Notes under the pieces: model-generated
Told to the model about the DNA's origin: nothing
Seen by the model: the letters and a program-made list of their open reading frames with translations, nothing else
Databases searched by the model: none
Translations under genes and position numbers: made by a program
Shown: positions 6,196-11,084 of the stretch, one piece after another
How positions within the stretch are numbered: the stretch's first letter is position 1
How the letters are laid out: each line of letters opens with the position of its first letter
From: an uncultured Aquincola sp.
GTDB taxonomy: Bacteria > Pseudomonadota > Gammaproteobacteria > Burkholderiales > Burkholderiaceae
DNA length: 11,084 bases
Assembly: GCA_937883885.1 (NCBI GenBank)
Contig: CAKZXL010000685.1
Location: forward strand, 1 to 11,084
Reading direction: 5' to 3'

Positions 6196-6630
6196 GGCAT
6201 TGGCCGTGGAAAGCGAAAAGAGTGCGAGTTCTTCTCGTGCGACAGCTTGAACCGCATGCCAAAAGGCGAGGCCGGGCTCGTTACTCTTGAAGACCAGTAG
6301 GTGACATTTGTCGATCCCTGCAGCTCGCATCGCGCACAGGCCAGCGCGAAGCAGGCTAAGTCCAACACCCCTGCGGCGATATGTAGTTGCGACGACCAGA
6401 TGATGAATGAGGCCTCGTCGACCATCGTGGCCGCACAGTATGGTGCCAACGATTTGGCCTTCACTCTCGGCCACAAAGCTCGTTTCAGGATTGCGATCGA
6501 GGAAGCGTGCAATTGAGCTGAACTCGTCTGCTGAACTGAGGCCAACGCCCGGATCTGAACACCAGAGGGCCAGCGCAGCCGCGTGGTCTTCGGCACGGAA
6601 TGGGCGAATGACTACGGTCTTGTCGTTCAT
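6190..6630 (-). CDS. Cassette C5: GNAT family N-acetyltransferase
   Basis: 146 residues from the ATG at 6628-6630; the frame is open to 6654, but there it would run into the inserted IS5. The fold signature is clear. Beta strand 1 is VIRPFRAEDHAAALALW (7-23); the central part SFVAESEGQIVGTILCGHDGRRGLIHHLVV (51-80) leads into the acetyl-CoA loop TYRRRGVGLSLL (83-94, R/Q-x-x-G-x-G/A); the C-terminal part is IDKCHLLVFKSNEPGLAFW (106-124). ILCGHDGRRGxxHHL and DKCHLxVF are typical of the YpeA-like group, whose substrates are mostly unknown. A role in modifying a small molecule or protein N-terminus is inference. The stop TAA is part of the attC R'' box (GCCTAAC) and the ATG comes only four bases after the upstream core box, so there is no room for a ribosome-binding site of its own outside attC. 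The IS5 insertion lies just upstream and separates it from its upstream cassettes. Confidence 0.92.
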   Translation of the reverse strand: MNDKTVVIRPFRAEDHAAALALWCSDPGVGLSSADEFSSIARFLDRNPETSFVAESEGQIVGTILCGHDGRRGLIHHLVVATTYRRRGVGLSLLRAGLCAMRAAGIDKCHLLVFKSNEPGLAFWHAVQAVAREELALFSLSTANAA

Positions 6631-6633
6631 GAC

Positions 6634-6639
6634 GCCTAA
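6634..6639 (-). other. Split core box of the attC of cassette C4 (left copy, GCCTAA)
   Basis: GCCTAA next to the left IS5 end. The bases CTAA (6636-6639) are repeated at 7828-7831. Removing the IS and one CTAA restores GCCTAACGTTTGAGC, the normal R' end of the attC of the upstream cassette. Confidence 0.85.
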
Positions 6640-6655
6640 GGCTACGCTGAACAAG
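6640..6655 (+). repeat. IS5 terminal inverted repeat, left
   Basis: GGCTACGCTGAACAAG, immediately after the left CTAA. Pairs with 7812-7827. Confidence 0.85.
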
Positions 6656-6784
6656 CCGGCGATTTCGACGTTCTGTCTTGCCGACGCCTGATGCGCTCGA
6701 GTTCAGGTCGTTTTGGCCCGCACATGCCGAGTTTTCCGGCCCATTTGTCGCAACAGGCGCGTCGCACGCCCACTGCGGACGCAC

Positions 6785-7753
6785 TCATGCCACCAGACGC
6801 TTGCGCGCCAGGTAGATGTTGGCAAGGCCCAGCGCCACGAACGCTCGCGTGGCGTTCTTCGCCAGGCCCTTGTAGCGGACTTTGCTGAAGCCGAACTGGC
6901 GCTTGACCACCGCGAACACATGCTCCACCCGCGAGCGCGTCTTGGACTTGATGCTGTTGACGATGCGCTCCAAGTCCGCCAGATGCCCGGTGCCCCTGAC
7001 CCTCTGATTCGTTCGGTCCTTGGCCTTCGGTGCCTTGGCTGCGATCAACTCCTGCTGCGAGGCATAGGCACTGTCGCCGAAGACTTCCAACTCCCGGCCG
7101 TGCAGCAGCGCAGGCAGCGGATGCTTGTCGTGAACGTTGGCCGCCGTCACTACAGCGCTGTGCGCAAGGCCCGTCTGGCTGTCCACGCCGATGTGCAGCT
7201 TCATGCCGAAGAAGTACTGCTGCCCCTTCTTGGCCTGGTGCATCTCGGGATCGCGCTCGCCCTTGCCGTTCTTGGTCGAGCTCGGCGCCGAGATGATGGT
7301 GGCATCCACGATGGTGCCGGTGCCGACCTTCATGCCCTTGCTTTGCAGAACCTCGCCGACCTTGGCGAACAGGGCTGCGCCCAGCTTGTGCTTGTCGTCC
7401 TCGAGCAGGCGGCGGAACTTCAGCAACGTCGTGCCGTCGGGCACACGCTCGCGGCCCAGGTCAATGCCCACGAAGCGGCGCAGCGCCGTGCTGTCCAACA
7501 GCGCTTCTTCGCAGGCTTCGTCGGCCAAGTTGAACCAGTGCTGCACGAAGTGCATGCGCAGCATGCGCTCCAGGCCAATGGGCGGACGGCCGTTGCCGGC
7601 CTTGGGGTAGTGAGGCTCGATGACTGCACACAGCTCGGCCCACGGCACGATGGTCTCCATCGTCTGCAGAAACACGTCGCGCCGAGTCGGCCGGCGAAAT
7701 CGCTCGAACTCCTCGCCCTGATCGGCTGCTGCCGCGAGTGTGGCTTGCTTCAT
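6785..7753 (-). CDS. IS5-family transposase
   Basis: 322 residues from the ATG at 7751-7753 (MKQATLAAAADQ); the frame is open to 7804, but the inner start is the family form. An N-terminal DUF772-type region (about 25-110: ETIVPWAELCAVIEPHYPKAGNGRPPIGLERMLRMHFVQHWFNLAD) precedes the DDE domain. The DDE residues appear as Asp150 (TIVDATIISAPSS), Asp227 (FGDSAYAS) and Glu277 (RVEHVFAVVKRQFGF); the last has the Y/R-x2-E-x6-K/R form with Arg/Lys following. KKGQQYFFGMKLHIGVDSQTGL is the typical central segment. No frameshift is seen, so the enzyme appears intact. It is flanked by proper terminal repeats and a 4-bp duplication. Confidence 0.95.
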   Translation of the reverse strand: MKQATLAAAADQGEEFERFRRPTRRDVFLQTMETIVPWAELCAVIEPHYPKAGNGRPPIGLERMLRMHFVQHWFNLADEACEEALLDSTALRRFVGIDLGRERVPDGTTLLKFRRLLEDDKHKLGAALFAKVGEVLQSKGMKVGTGTIVDATIISAPSSTKNGKGERDPEMHQAKKGQQYFFGMKLHIGVDSQTGLAHSAVVTAANVHDKHPLPALLHGRELEVFGDSAYASQQELIAAKAPKAKDRTNQRVRGTGHLADLERIVNSIKSKTRSRVEHVFAVVKRQFGFSKVRYKGLAKNATRAFVALGLANIYLARKRLVA

Positions 7754-7811
7754 GCGCGCATCATCCGGAAGTACCCCAGGCCGTGCCACCTGATCAACCC
7801 GCAAGGCAGAC

Positions 7812-7827
7812 CTTTATCAGCGTTGCC
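7812..7827 (-). repeat. IS5 terminal inverted repeat, right
   Basis: On the minus strand GGCAACGCTGATAAAG, immediately before the right CTAA (7828-7831). Pairs with 6640-6655 at 13 of 16 positions. Confidence 0.85.
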
Positions 7828-7951
7828 CTAACGTTTGAGCTGAGCCGCGAGCGCCGGTGTGGTGCTTGGCCCGCCGGACGGATGATGAACCACTCCGGGA
7901 AGCGGGCCAAGTGCCACGCCGGAGGGAGTCGGCTCGAGCGAATGGTTAGGC
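7828..7951 (-). other. attC site of cassette C4 (main part, right of IS5)
   Basis: From CTAAC (7828-7832, rest of the box at 6634-6635) to GTTAGGC (7945-7951). The arms TTTGAGCTGAGCCG and CGGCTCGAGCGAA pair with one extra base on the right arm. The inner palindrome is long: CCGGTGTGGTGCTTGGCCCGC against GCGGGCCAAGTGCCACGCCGG. The end loop contains GGATGATGAAC. With the IS removed the site is about 126 bases long and complete. Confidence 0.9.
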
Positions 7952-7958
7952 GTCGCCG

Positions 7959-8456
7959 TCACAACAGGCGCTTCAGGCGGCTTTCTACCTTGTCTTGAAC
8001 CCGCGAATGCACGGCTTTGAATCTCTGCCAGGCCTGGTCGCTAGTCATTTCATGCTCCGCCGTTGGTTTCCGAGCATACGGATCCATCACGTAACCTAGA
8101 AGATGGTCCATTTCCCGGAAGTCATCAATAGCTTCTGGAAGGTAGGCCATACATGGAAATCGCCAATTGGTCTCTTGTAGCTCGTGAGTTGCTTTTAACC
8201 AGTCAGGCAATGTCATGGCTCGTCTCGCAAACGTGTCTGCATCGGATTCGCGGAGGCCGAGATTCACCTGCTGCTCAAAGAATAACCCGAGGCGACTCAA
8301 CCGATTCAACTCGCCAATGACAAGTCGAAGTCCATCTATCGCGCGTGTTGTCGCATCTCGCTTCCGAGACAAAAGATGGCCAAGCAGAACGCCGCCGAGG
8401 CCGCCAAGCAGGCCAATGGATCCACCTGCAACAATGCCAACGAGTTCAAGAGCCAT
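7959..8456 (-). CDS. Cassette C4: membrane-anchored hypothetical protein
   Basis: 165 residues. A glycine-rich hydrophobic segment at residues 5-29 (LVGIVAGGSIGLLGGLGGVLLGHLL) followed by SRKRD predicts a single N-terminal membrane anchor with the body in the cytoplasm by the positive-inside rule. The rest (35-165) is helical and charged and ends in RVQDKVESRLKRLL. I recognise no domain. The leader between the GTTAGGC box (8494-8500) and the ATG (8454-8456) is 37 bases, the longest upstream leader in the array apart from the first cassette. Small membrane-anchored proteins are common in cassette arrays; function unknown. Confidence 0.75.
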   Translation of the reverse strand: MALELVGIVAGGSIGLLGGLGGVLLGHLLSRKRDATTRAIDGLRLVIGELNRLSRLGLFFEQQVNLGLRESDADTFARRAMTLPDWLKATHELQETNWRFPCMAYLPEAIDDFREMDHLLGYVMDPYARKPTAEHEMTSDQAWQRFKAVHSRVQDKVESRLKRLL

Positions 8457-8493
8457 TTGTGAGTGCTGTTCTGCGAGCCCAGTCGGTGGCGAC

Positions 8494-8619
8494 GCCTAAC
8501 GTTTGAGCTAAGCGGGCGACGACGGTGTGACAGCAGGCCCGCGGGGCGGAGGATAAACAAAGCTGCCTCGCGGGCCTGACGGCGCGCCGTTGGCGCTCCG
8601 CTTGAGCGAAGGGCTAGGC
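8494..8619 (-). other. attC site of cassette C3
   Basis: 126 bases from GCCTAAC (8494-8500) to GCTAGGC (8613-8619), a variant in which the conserved T of GTT is C. The inner palindrome is CAGCAGGCCCGCGGGGCGG (from 8530) against the GCCTCGCGGGCCTGACGG region; the outer arms are TTTGAGCTAAGCGG and CCGCTTGAGCGAAGGG. The minus-strand R'' box reads GCCTAGC and supplies the TAG stop codon of the C3 gene. Confidence 0.88.
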
Positions 8620-9231
8620 GTCACGGATCGCCTGCAGTCTTGCGCTGACTTCCTTGAACGAGACTGGGACAAGCCCGACCTTGGCGTGATTCGCGAAGCC
8701 AGAATGATCAGCTGCAGCCGCAACTAGGGCTGCCTTGGCGTACGGTCGAGCTTCCTCGGATAGATCGCTCGCGATCAGGGCTTGGGAAGTGTTCCATTTG
8801 AAGTGATCGACCGGAAACATCAGACGCCCCTTGTGTTCGTCGAGTAGTCGACGTGCGCTCACATACCGCGTACGAAGTCCGTGTATTGCCACGAGAAAAG
8901 GAAGCTCAAGGTAGGCTTCAGTCTTCAGCCGTGGGAACTCCTCCTCGCGAATAAGTGCATGCTCGTACGCGAGGAGCGCATGTTCGACTTGACCTTGGGC
9001 GAGGTAGGCTGTAGCTCGGTCGACATGCGCTTGGGCTGCCTCGAATTGATCTGGCAGCTTAAAGAAGCGATCAAGTAGAGCGTGGGCAATTTCTGGCCGA
9101 TTTGGGGCGAGCGTAGACGCTTGAATGCGCAGGTATTGCTCCTTCCGCCGAGCGCGGCCCAGATTGACATCGAAGTCGGCTGCGATGTCTGTGCTCCAAG
9201 TCTTGTTGCGAAACCACTCTGGGTTTGCCAT
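8614..9231 (-). CDS. Cassette C3: TPR-like hypothetical protein
   Basis: 205 residues, soluble and helical. Residues 63-96 (FEAAQAHVDRATAYLAQGQVEHALLAYEHALIRE) fit one tetratricopeptide repeat, and the flanking helices look like degenerate repeats. The start WFRNKTWS...RARRKEQYLRIQAS and the middle HKGRLMFPVDHFKWN are motifs I associate with a family of uncharacterised bacterial TPR-like proteins. A scaffold or binding role is typical of the fold, but the partner is unknown. The stop TAG lies inside the attC R'' box, and the ATG comes six bases after the upstream GTTAGGC box, so gene and cassette ends nearly coincide. Confidence 0.8.
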   Translation of the reverse strand: MANPEWFRNKTWSTDIAADFDVNLGRARRKEQYLRIQASTLAPNRPEIAHALLDRFFKLPDQFEAAQAHVDRATAYLAQGQVEHALLAYEHALIREEEFPRLKTEAYLELPFLVAIHGLRTRYVSARRLLDEHKGRLMFPVDHFKWNTSQALIASDLSEEARPYAKAALVAAAADHSGFANHAKVGLVPVSFKEVSARLQAIRDA

Positions 9232-9236
9232 GTGAC

Positions 9237-9363
9237 GCCTAACGTTTGAGCCGAGGGCGACCGCGACGGCTTGGTGCCGGGGCGGCGAACCAGATGATGA
9301 GCTTAGCGGGTTCGCCGCCCTAGTGCCAAGCCGGTGTCGGTCGCCTCGAGCGAAGGGTTATGA
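9237..9363 (-). other. attC site of cassette C2
   Basis: 127 bases from GCCTAAC (9237-9243) to GTTATGA (9357-9363). The last box departs from GTTRRRY and does not pair well with the cassette's own start box GTTAGGC at 9803. Stem segments: GGCGGCGAACC against GGTTCGCCGCC, CGGCTTGG against CCAAGCCG, and GGCGACCG against CGGTCGCC. The loop carries AGATGATGAG. The right arm CGAGCGAAGGGTTA (9347-9360) equals the sequence restored around the IS1111-type insertion. Confidence 0.88.
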
Positions 9364-9364
9364 C

Positions 9365-9790
9365 TTACTGCCCCGAACCTTGGCTCTTAAGGAAATGCGA
9401 GACATCTGCCTTGACTTCGGCGGCTGCCAGAGGATTCTGCGACACCTCAATGAGAACGCCCAAGAGGGACGATCCTTCTACTTCCGCCACTCCTGCGGCA
9501 AGCAGCCGCTGGATCATGAGCATGTTGAACCGAGCCGGATGCTTGTGCGCAGACTGCATCAAGAGTGGCTCGTAGCCAAGGCTTGCTTCCAACGTGTGGA
9601 GAATGGTCCAGAAGGTCCCGAAGCCGTCCTCTTCAGGGAAGCGCTCGAAGACGCCGAGCATGGCTCGCTGCTCCGTTGGCGACAGATTCTTCGGGTCGCA
9701 ACTCGTCAAGCTGCGCTCAAGCAACTGGAGCTGGCGCTCATTCCTTGGATCCCTGAAGGCACGGAGCGCGCCGGTGAGTTCCGAGGTCAT
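9365..9790 (-). CDS. Cassette C2: small helical protein, possibly Imm30-like immunity protein
   Basis: 141 residues from the ATG at 9788-9790; the frame is open to 9841 but would read back through the attC. The start lies 13 bases after the GTTAGGC box. The protein is soluble and all-helical. Its core, FPEEDGFGTFWTILHTLEASLGYEPLLMQSAHKHPARFNMLMIQRLLAAG (about 51-100), follows a pattern I associate with Imm30-type immunity proteins of polymorphic-toxin systems (hydrophobic helix, GYE, S-x-x-x-x-P, then N/R-x-L-x-x-G). No toxin gene is next to it, so if real this would be an orphan immunity cassette. The match is from memory and weak; a HEAT-like helical protein of other function is equally possible. 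Confidence 0.7.
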   Translation of the reverse strand: MTSELTGALRAFRDPRNERQLQLLERSLTSCDPKNLSPTEQRAMLGVFERFPEEDGFGTFWTILHTLEASLGYEPLLMQSAHKHPARFNMLMIQRLLAAGVAEVEGSSLLGVLIEVSQNPLAAAEVKADVSHFLKSQGSGQ

Positions 9791-9802
9791 GCGTGTCGTG
9801 AG

Positions 9803-9880
9803 GCCTAACGTTCGACATGAGCGGCGGCCGAAAGCTTGCAAAGCAAGCTTTTGGACGTCCGCTCGATGGAGGGGTTATGC
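9803..9880 (-). other. attC site of cassette C1 (short type)
   Basis: 78 bases from GCCTAAC (9803-9809) to GTTATGC (9874-9880). The central hairpin is AAGCTTGC/AAA/GCAAGCTT (9832-9850), extended by CCGA..TTGG. The arms are CGACATGAGCGG and CCGCTCGATGG. It differs in length and stem from the roughly 126-base sites, so C1 probably comes from another source. The minus-strand box GCATAAC pairs exactly with GTTATGC at the other end of the C1 cassette (10598-10604), as expected for one circularised cassette. Confidence 0.85.
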
Positions 9881-9890
9881 GTCATTGGCG

Positions 9891-10568
9891 CTACTGTTTG
9901 ACGGGCGCTTGAAACACGGACCACTTGCCATCCCTGAACAAGTAGACAGCGGAAGAGATGCGCATGCGCTCACTGCTCGCGTGAAGGTACCCCACCGACT
10001 TGCGCATAGTCTCCACTGCCTTTTGATCCGACGCTGGCGCGTACAGAAGTCCTCCACGCTTTGCCACTATTGCGACGAGCCCGTCAGGATACTGCTTCAG
10101 AAGGCTATTCCAGAACTCACGGTCCAGAAAGTAGCTGCTGTCGAGATCAGGGGACTTCCCCTTCACTTGCATGAGGTCATTCCACGGCGACGCCTTGGGC
10201 ACACCGTAGACACGCCTGATGTTCTTGACGGCCAGTTCCAACGCAGCCTCAGGCGTGAGCTTCAGGCGTTCAAGATCTTGGGGGGTAGCATTTGGCATAG
10301 ACGTGGGGGTATCGAAGACAAACCGAACGTGCATGTCTCCAATGTACGAATACCATCCAGTGTCGACCTCGATCTCCTTGCCGTCGGACAGCCGCGCCTT
10401 GGCCTTGCCCATAGGAACGAGGACCTCATCTTGCTTGTTAGAGCCAACAGATTCCCTAAGCACAACCATTAGATTTGAGGCGCTGTCATCAAACGAGCGT
10501 GGAGCCTGAGCTGGTGCAGTGGACGCCACAGTACCCGCTGCGAGCAATGAGAGAAACTTTCGAAGCAT
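9891..10568 (-). CDS. Cassette C1: exported hypothetical protein (weak YtpQ/DUF1444-like pattern)
   Basis: 225 residues from the ATG at 10566-10568, chosen because it opens a good signal peptide: MLRKFLSLLAAGTVASTAPAQA (basic n-region, hydrophobic core, cleavage after AQA). The frame is also open to 10601, where the ATG is part of the GTTATGC core box and would add MRQIRNPRNFA; neither start has a clear ribosome-binding site. The mature part is mixed alpha/beta. TPEAALELAVKNIRRVYG (about 106-123), LDSSYFLDREFWNSLL, GLVAIVAKRGGLLYAP and the end ISSAVYLFRDGKWSVFQ are faintly like the DUF1444/YtpQ family. The export signal is well supported; the family call is weak and from memory. First cassette of the visible array, thus nearest to any promoter at the right end. 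Function unknown. Confidence 0.8.
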   Translation of the reverse strand: MLRKFLSLLAAGTVASTAPAQAPRSFDDSASNLMVVLRESVGSNKQDEVLVPMGKAKARLSDGKEIEVDTGWYSYIGDMHVRFVFDTPTSMPNATPQDLERLKLTPEAALELAVKNIRRVYGVPKASPWNDLMQVKGKSPDLDSSYFLDREFWNSLLKQYPDGLVAIVAKRGGLLYAPASDQKAVETMRKSVGYLHASSERMRISSAVYLFRDGKWSVFQAPVKQ

Positions 10569-10597
10569 GGCGAAATTGCGAGGGTTACGGATTTGAC

Positions 10598-10604
10598 GCA
10601 TAAC
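10598..10604 (-). other. Right-hand core site of the array (GTTATGC on minus strand)
   Basis: GCATAAC on the plus strand. It is the start of cassette C1. The sequence beyond it (minus strand GCTGTAGATCAAG before TTATGC) resembles the simple-site context of attI or the L' arm of an attC (compare GCTTAGCTCAAAC before GTTAGGC at 8494). No complete palindrome follows, so it is either an attI left without integrase or the edge of a lost cassette. Confidence 0.5.
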
Positions 10605-10900
10605 TTGATCTACAGCGCAAAACGCTGCGCGTAATCGTATACGCCCCGCATTCTGTCAGGCGTATCCGGATACGCCAGCGGACAAACTCCGTTGCCCGGC
10701 AGACGCCAGAACAGCCCTTGCCGCAGCCAAATCGTTGATCAGCAGGCTCACTCGCCCGAAAGACAGGCACGGTAGCCCAAGCGGCGCGGATGGCGCCTTG
10801 CCAGTCTCACCTGCCCCGCTCGCGCTACTGCACGCGTGCGCACCGCTCGCGCAGCACCACCGCTGCGGAGTCACCGCCGCTGAGCTTCCTGCGCCGGGTA
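10605..10900. other. Gap without convincing gene; short palindromes
   Basis: About 300 bases at the right edge of the array. A perfect 18-base palindrome, GGCGTATCCGGATACGCC, lies at 10659-10676, and CGTATACG at 10636-10643; TACGCC/GGCGTA occurs three times within 37 bases. Short minus-strand frames exist (one reads RVSLLINDLAAARAVLASAG at about 10697-10756, reminiscent of an ACT- or glyoxalase-type fragment), but nothing is complete. No integrase gene or remnant can be recognised. Confidence 0.6.
10631..10659 (-). promoter_or_regulatory. Weak candidate promoter reading into the cassette array
   Basis: On the minus strand CTGACA (10659-10654, five of six to TTGACA) is followed after 17 bases by GATTAC (10636-10631, three of six to TATAAT). 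The place is right for a cassette promoter, about 63 bases before the C1 start codon, but the -10 match is poor. Confidence 0.2.
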
Positions 10901-11084
10901 TTAGCGCGCGGCCTCCGGCACCGGCGCCGCACCCCCCATCAGCGCCGCCAGCCGCCGCAGGCTGCCCTGCCCATCGTCCGGCGTGGCCGACGACATCGCG
11001 GCCGAGGCGGCGGCCGCGGCTTGCGGCGGCATCATCAGCGCCGGGTAGTCCTTCATCATCTGCGCGCCGTACAGCGGCTTGTAG
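10901..11084 (-). CDS. C-terminal end of an unrecognised gene (5' part outside window)
   Basis: 60 residues and a TAA stop (10901-10903), open to the right edge. It begins YKPLYGAQMMKDYPALMMPP, followed by an alanine-rich linker and SLRRLAALMGGAAPVPEAAR. The strong GC bias at third codon positions is that of the chromosomal flank and unlike the cassettes, so this is probably a resident gene outside the array. I do not recognise the family. Confidence 0.6.
   Translation of the reverse strand, partial: YKPLYGAQMMKDYPALMMPPQAAAAASAAMSSATPDDGQGSLRRLAALMGGAAPVPEAAR

Larger units (their letters stand above)
6640..7827 (-). mobile_element. IS5-family insertion sequence with CTAA target duplication, inserted in an attC core box
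   Basis: 1188 bases, the usual IS5 length. The terminal inverted repeats are GGCTACGCTGAACAAG (6640-6655) and, on the minus strand, GGCAACGCTGATAAAG (7827-7812): 13 of 16 match. The direct repeats CTAA at 6636-6639 and 7828-7831 fit the 4-bp YTAR target of the IS5 subgroup. The element carries one transposase gene on the minus strand. The target is the CTAA of the GCCTAAC core box, so the recombination point of this attC is broken. The IS reads in the same direction as the cassettes and could act as a local promoter or as a block for C5-C7. Confidence 0.93.
3099..10604 (-). other. Integron gene-cassette array (seven cassettes, no integrase seen; CALIN-like)
   Basis: Seven minus-strand genes alternate with attC-type palindromes. 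Core boxes (GCCTAAC or variants, plus-strand left edge; GTTAGGC or variants, right edge) lie at 3130, 3865/5454, 6070/6189, 6634 with 7828/7945, 8494/8613, 9237/9357, 9803/9874 and 10598. In the attC arms the right arm carries an extra base (GGCTCGAGC against GAGCTGAGCC, GCTCGAGCC against GCT-GAGCC). By the usual attC rule (extra base in L'') this places the sites on the minus strand, directly 3' of each gene. The array therefore reads from right to left and any attI/intI would be expected at or beyond 10604. No tyrosine-recombinase reading frame is present in the window. Two IS elements have inserted, both into attC sites. Confidence 0.9.

Noticed and set aside
6713..7831. Plus-strand open frame of 372 codons
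   Set aside because: Antisense shadow of the IS5 transposase; low-complexity Leu/Ala/His/Gln composition.
7816..7990. CRISPR-like impression from recurring GCCTAACGTTTGAGC sequences
   Set aside because: The repeats occur once per gene at 0.5-1.5 kb spacing and form long palindromes with core boxes; they are attC sites, with no regular short spacers.
9594..10472. Plus-strand open frame of 292 codons crossing C2, its upstream attC and C1
   Set aside because: It crosses an attC and is antisense to two cassette genes that have good start, stop and spacing; no domain is visible.
10654..10676. LexA operator (CTGT-N8-ACAG) at the array edge
   Set aside because: CTGT is present at 10653 but no ACAG follows at the needed spacing; the palindrome there does not fit the consensus.
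10605..11084. Search for an integron integrase gene next to the right core box
   Set aside because: No tyrosine-recombinase motif in either strand; the only coding signal is the C-terminal end of an unrelated minus-strand gene.

Overview
The window looks like the chromosome of a GC-rich betaproteobacterium, probably Burkholderiales. This rests on the very high GC of the flanks and on a CaiB/BaiF CoA-transferase, enoyl-CoA hydratase and GST cluster. The genus cannot be fixed from the sequence. There are three zones.

(1) 1-2612, GC-rich housekeeping zone, all on the minus strand: an enoyl-CoA hydratase/isomerase, a class III (CaiB/BaiF) CoA-transferase and a GST-fold protein that runs off the left edge. 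They form a tight operon with a 12-base gap and then an ATGA start/stop overlap. Acyl-CoA or small-acid catabolism is likely.

(2) About 3099-10604, an integron gene-cassette array with no integrase in the window (CALIN-like). Seven promoterless genes, all on the minus strand, are each followed by an attC-type imperfect palindrome bounded by RYYYAAC/GTTRRRY core sites. The extra base in the attC arms puts attC on the same strand as the genes, so the array reads right to left. In that order the cassettes are: C1 exported protein (weakly YtpQ/DUF1444-like), C2 small helical protein (Imm30-like?), C3 TPR-like protein, C4 membrane-anchored hypothetical, C5 GNAT acetyltransferase, C6 uncharacterised helical protein, C7 HEPN protein of the AbiU2 type. 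The cassettes are visibly less GC-rich and more mixed in codon use than the flanks. Two insertion sequences interrupt the array, both exactly at attC sites. An IS110-family/IS1111-group element (about 3982-5451) sits between the arms of the attC of C6. An IS5-family element (6640-7827, 4-bp duplication CTAA) sits in the core box of the attC of C4. The left end of the array is a half attC fused to a decayed IS110-type transposase fragment.

(3) 10605-11084: a boundary with short palindromes, about 300 bases without a convincing gene, and the C-terminal end of a minus-strand gene entering from the right.

The most striking observation is in the 3' non-coding end of the IS1111-type element. It carries four short segments, in a regular order, that match the left target, right target, left donor and right donor sequences of its own insertion. 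This is what a bridge RNA/seekRNA should look like. The predicted target guide spells the attC arm of this array, and another, unoccupied attC (9347-9360) matches it at all 14 positions. The HEPN_AbiU2-like cassette, and less surely the Imm30-like cassette, fit the idea that integron cassettes carry phage-defence or immunity functions.
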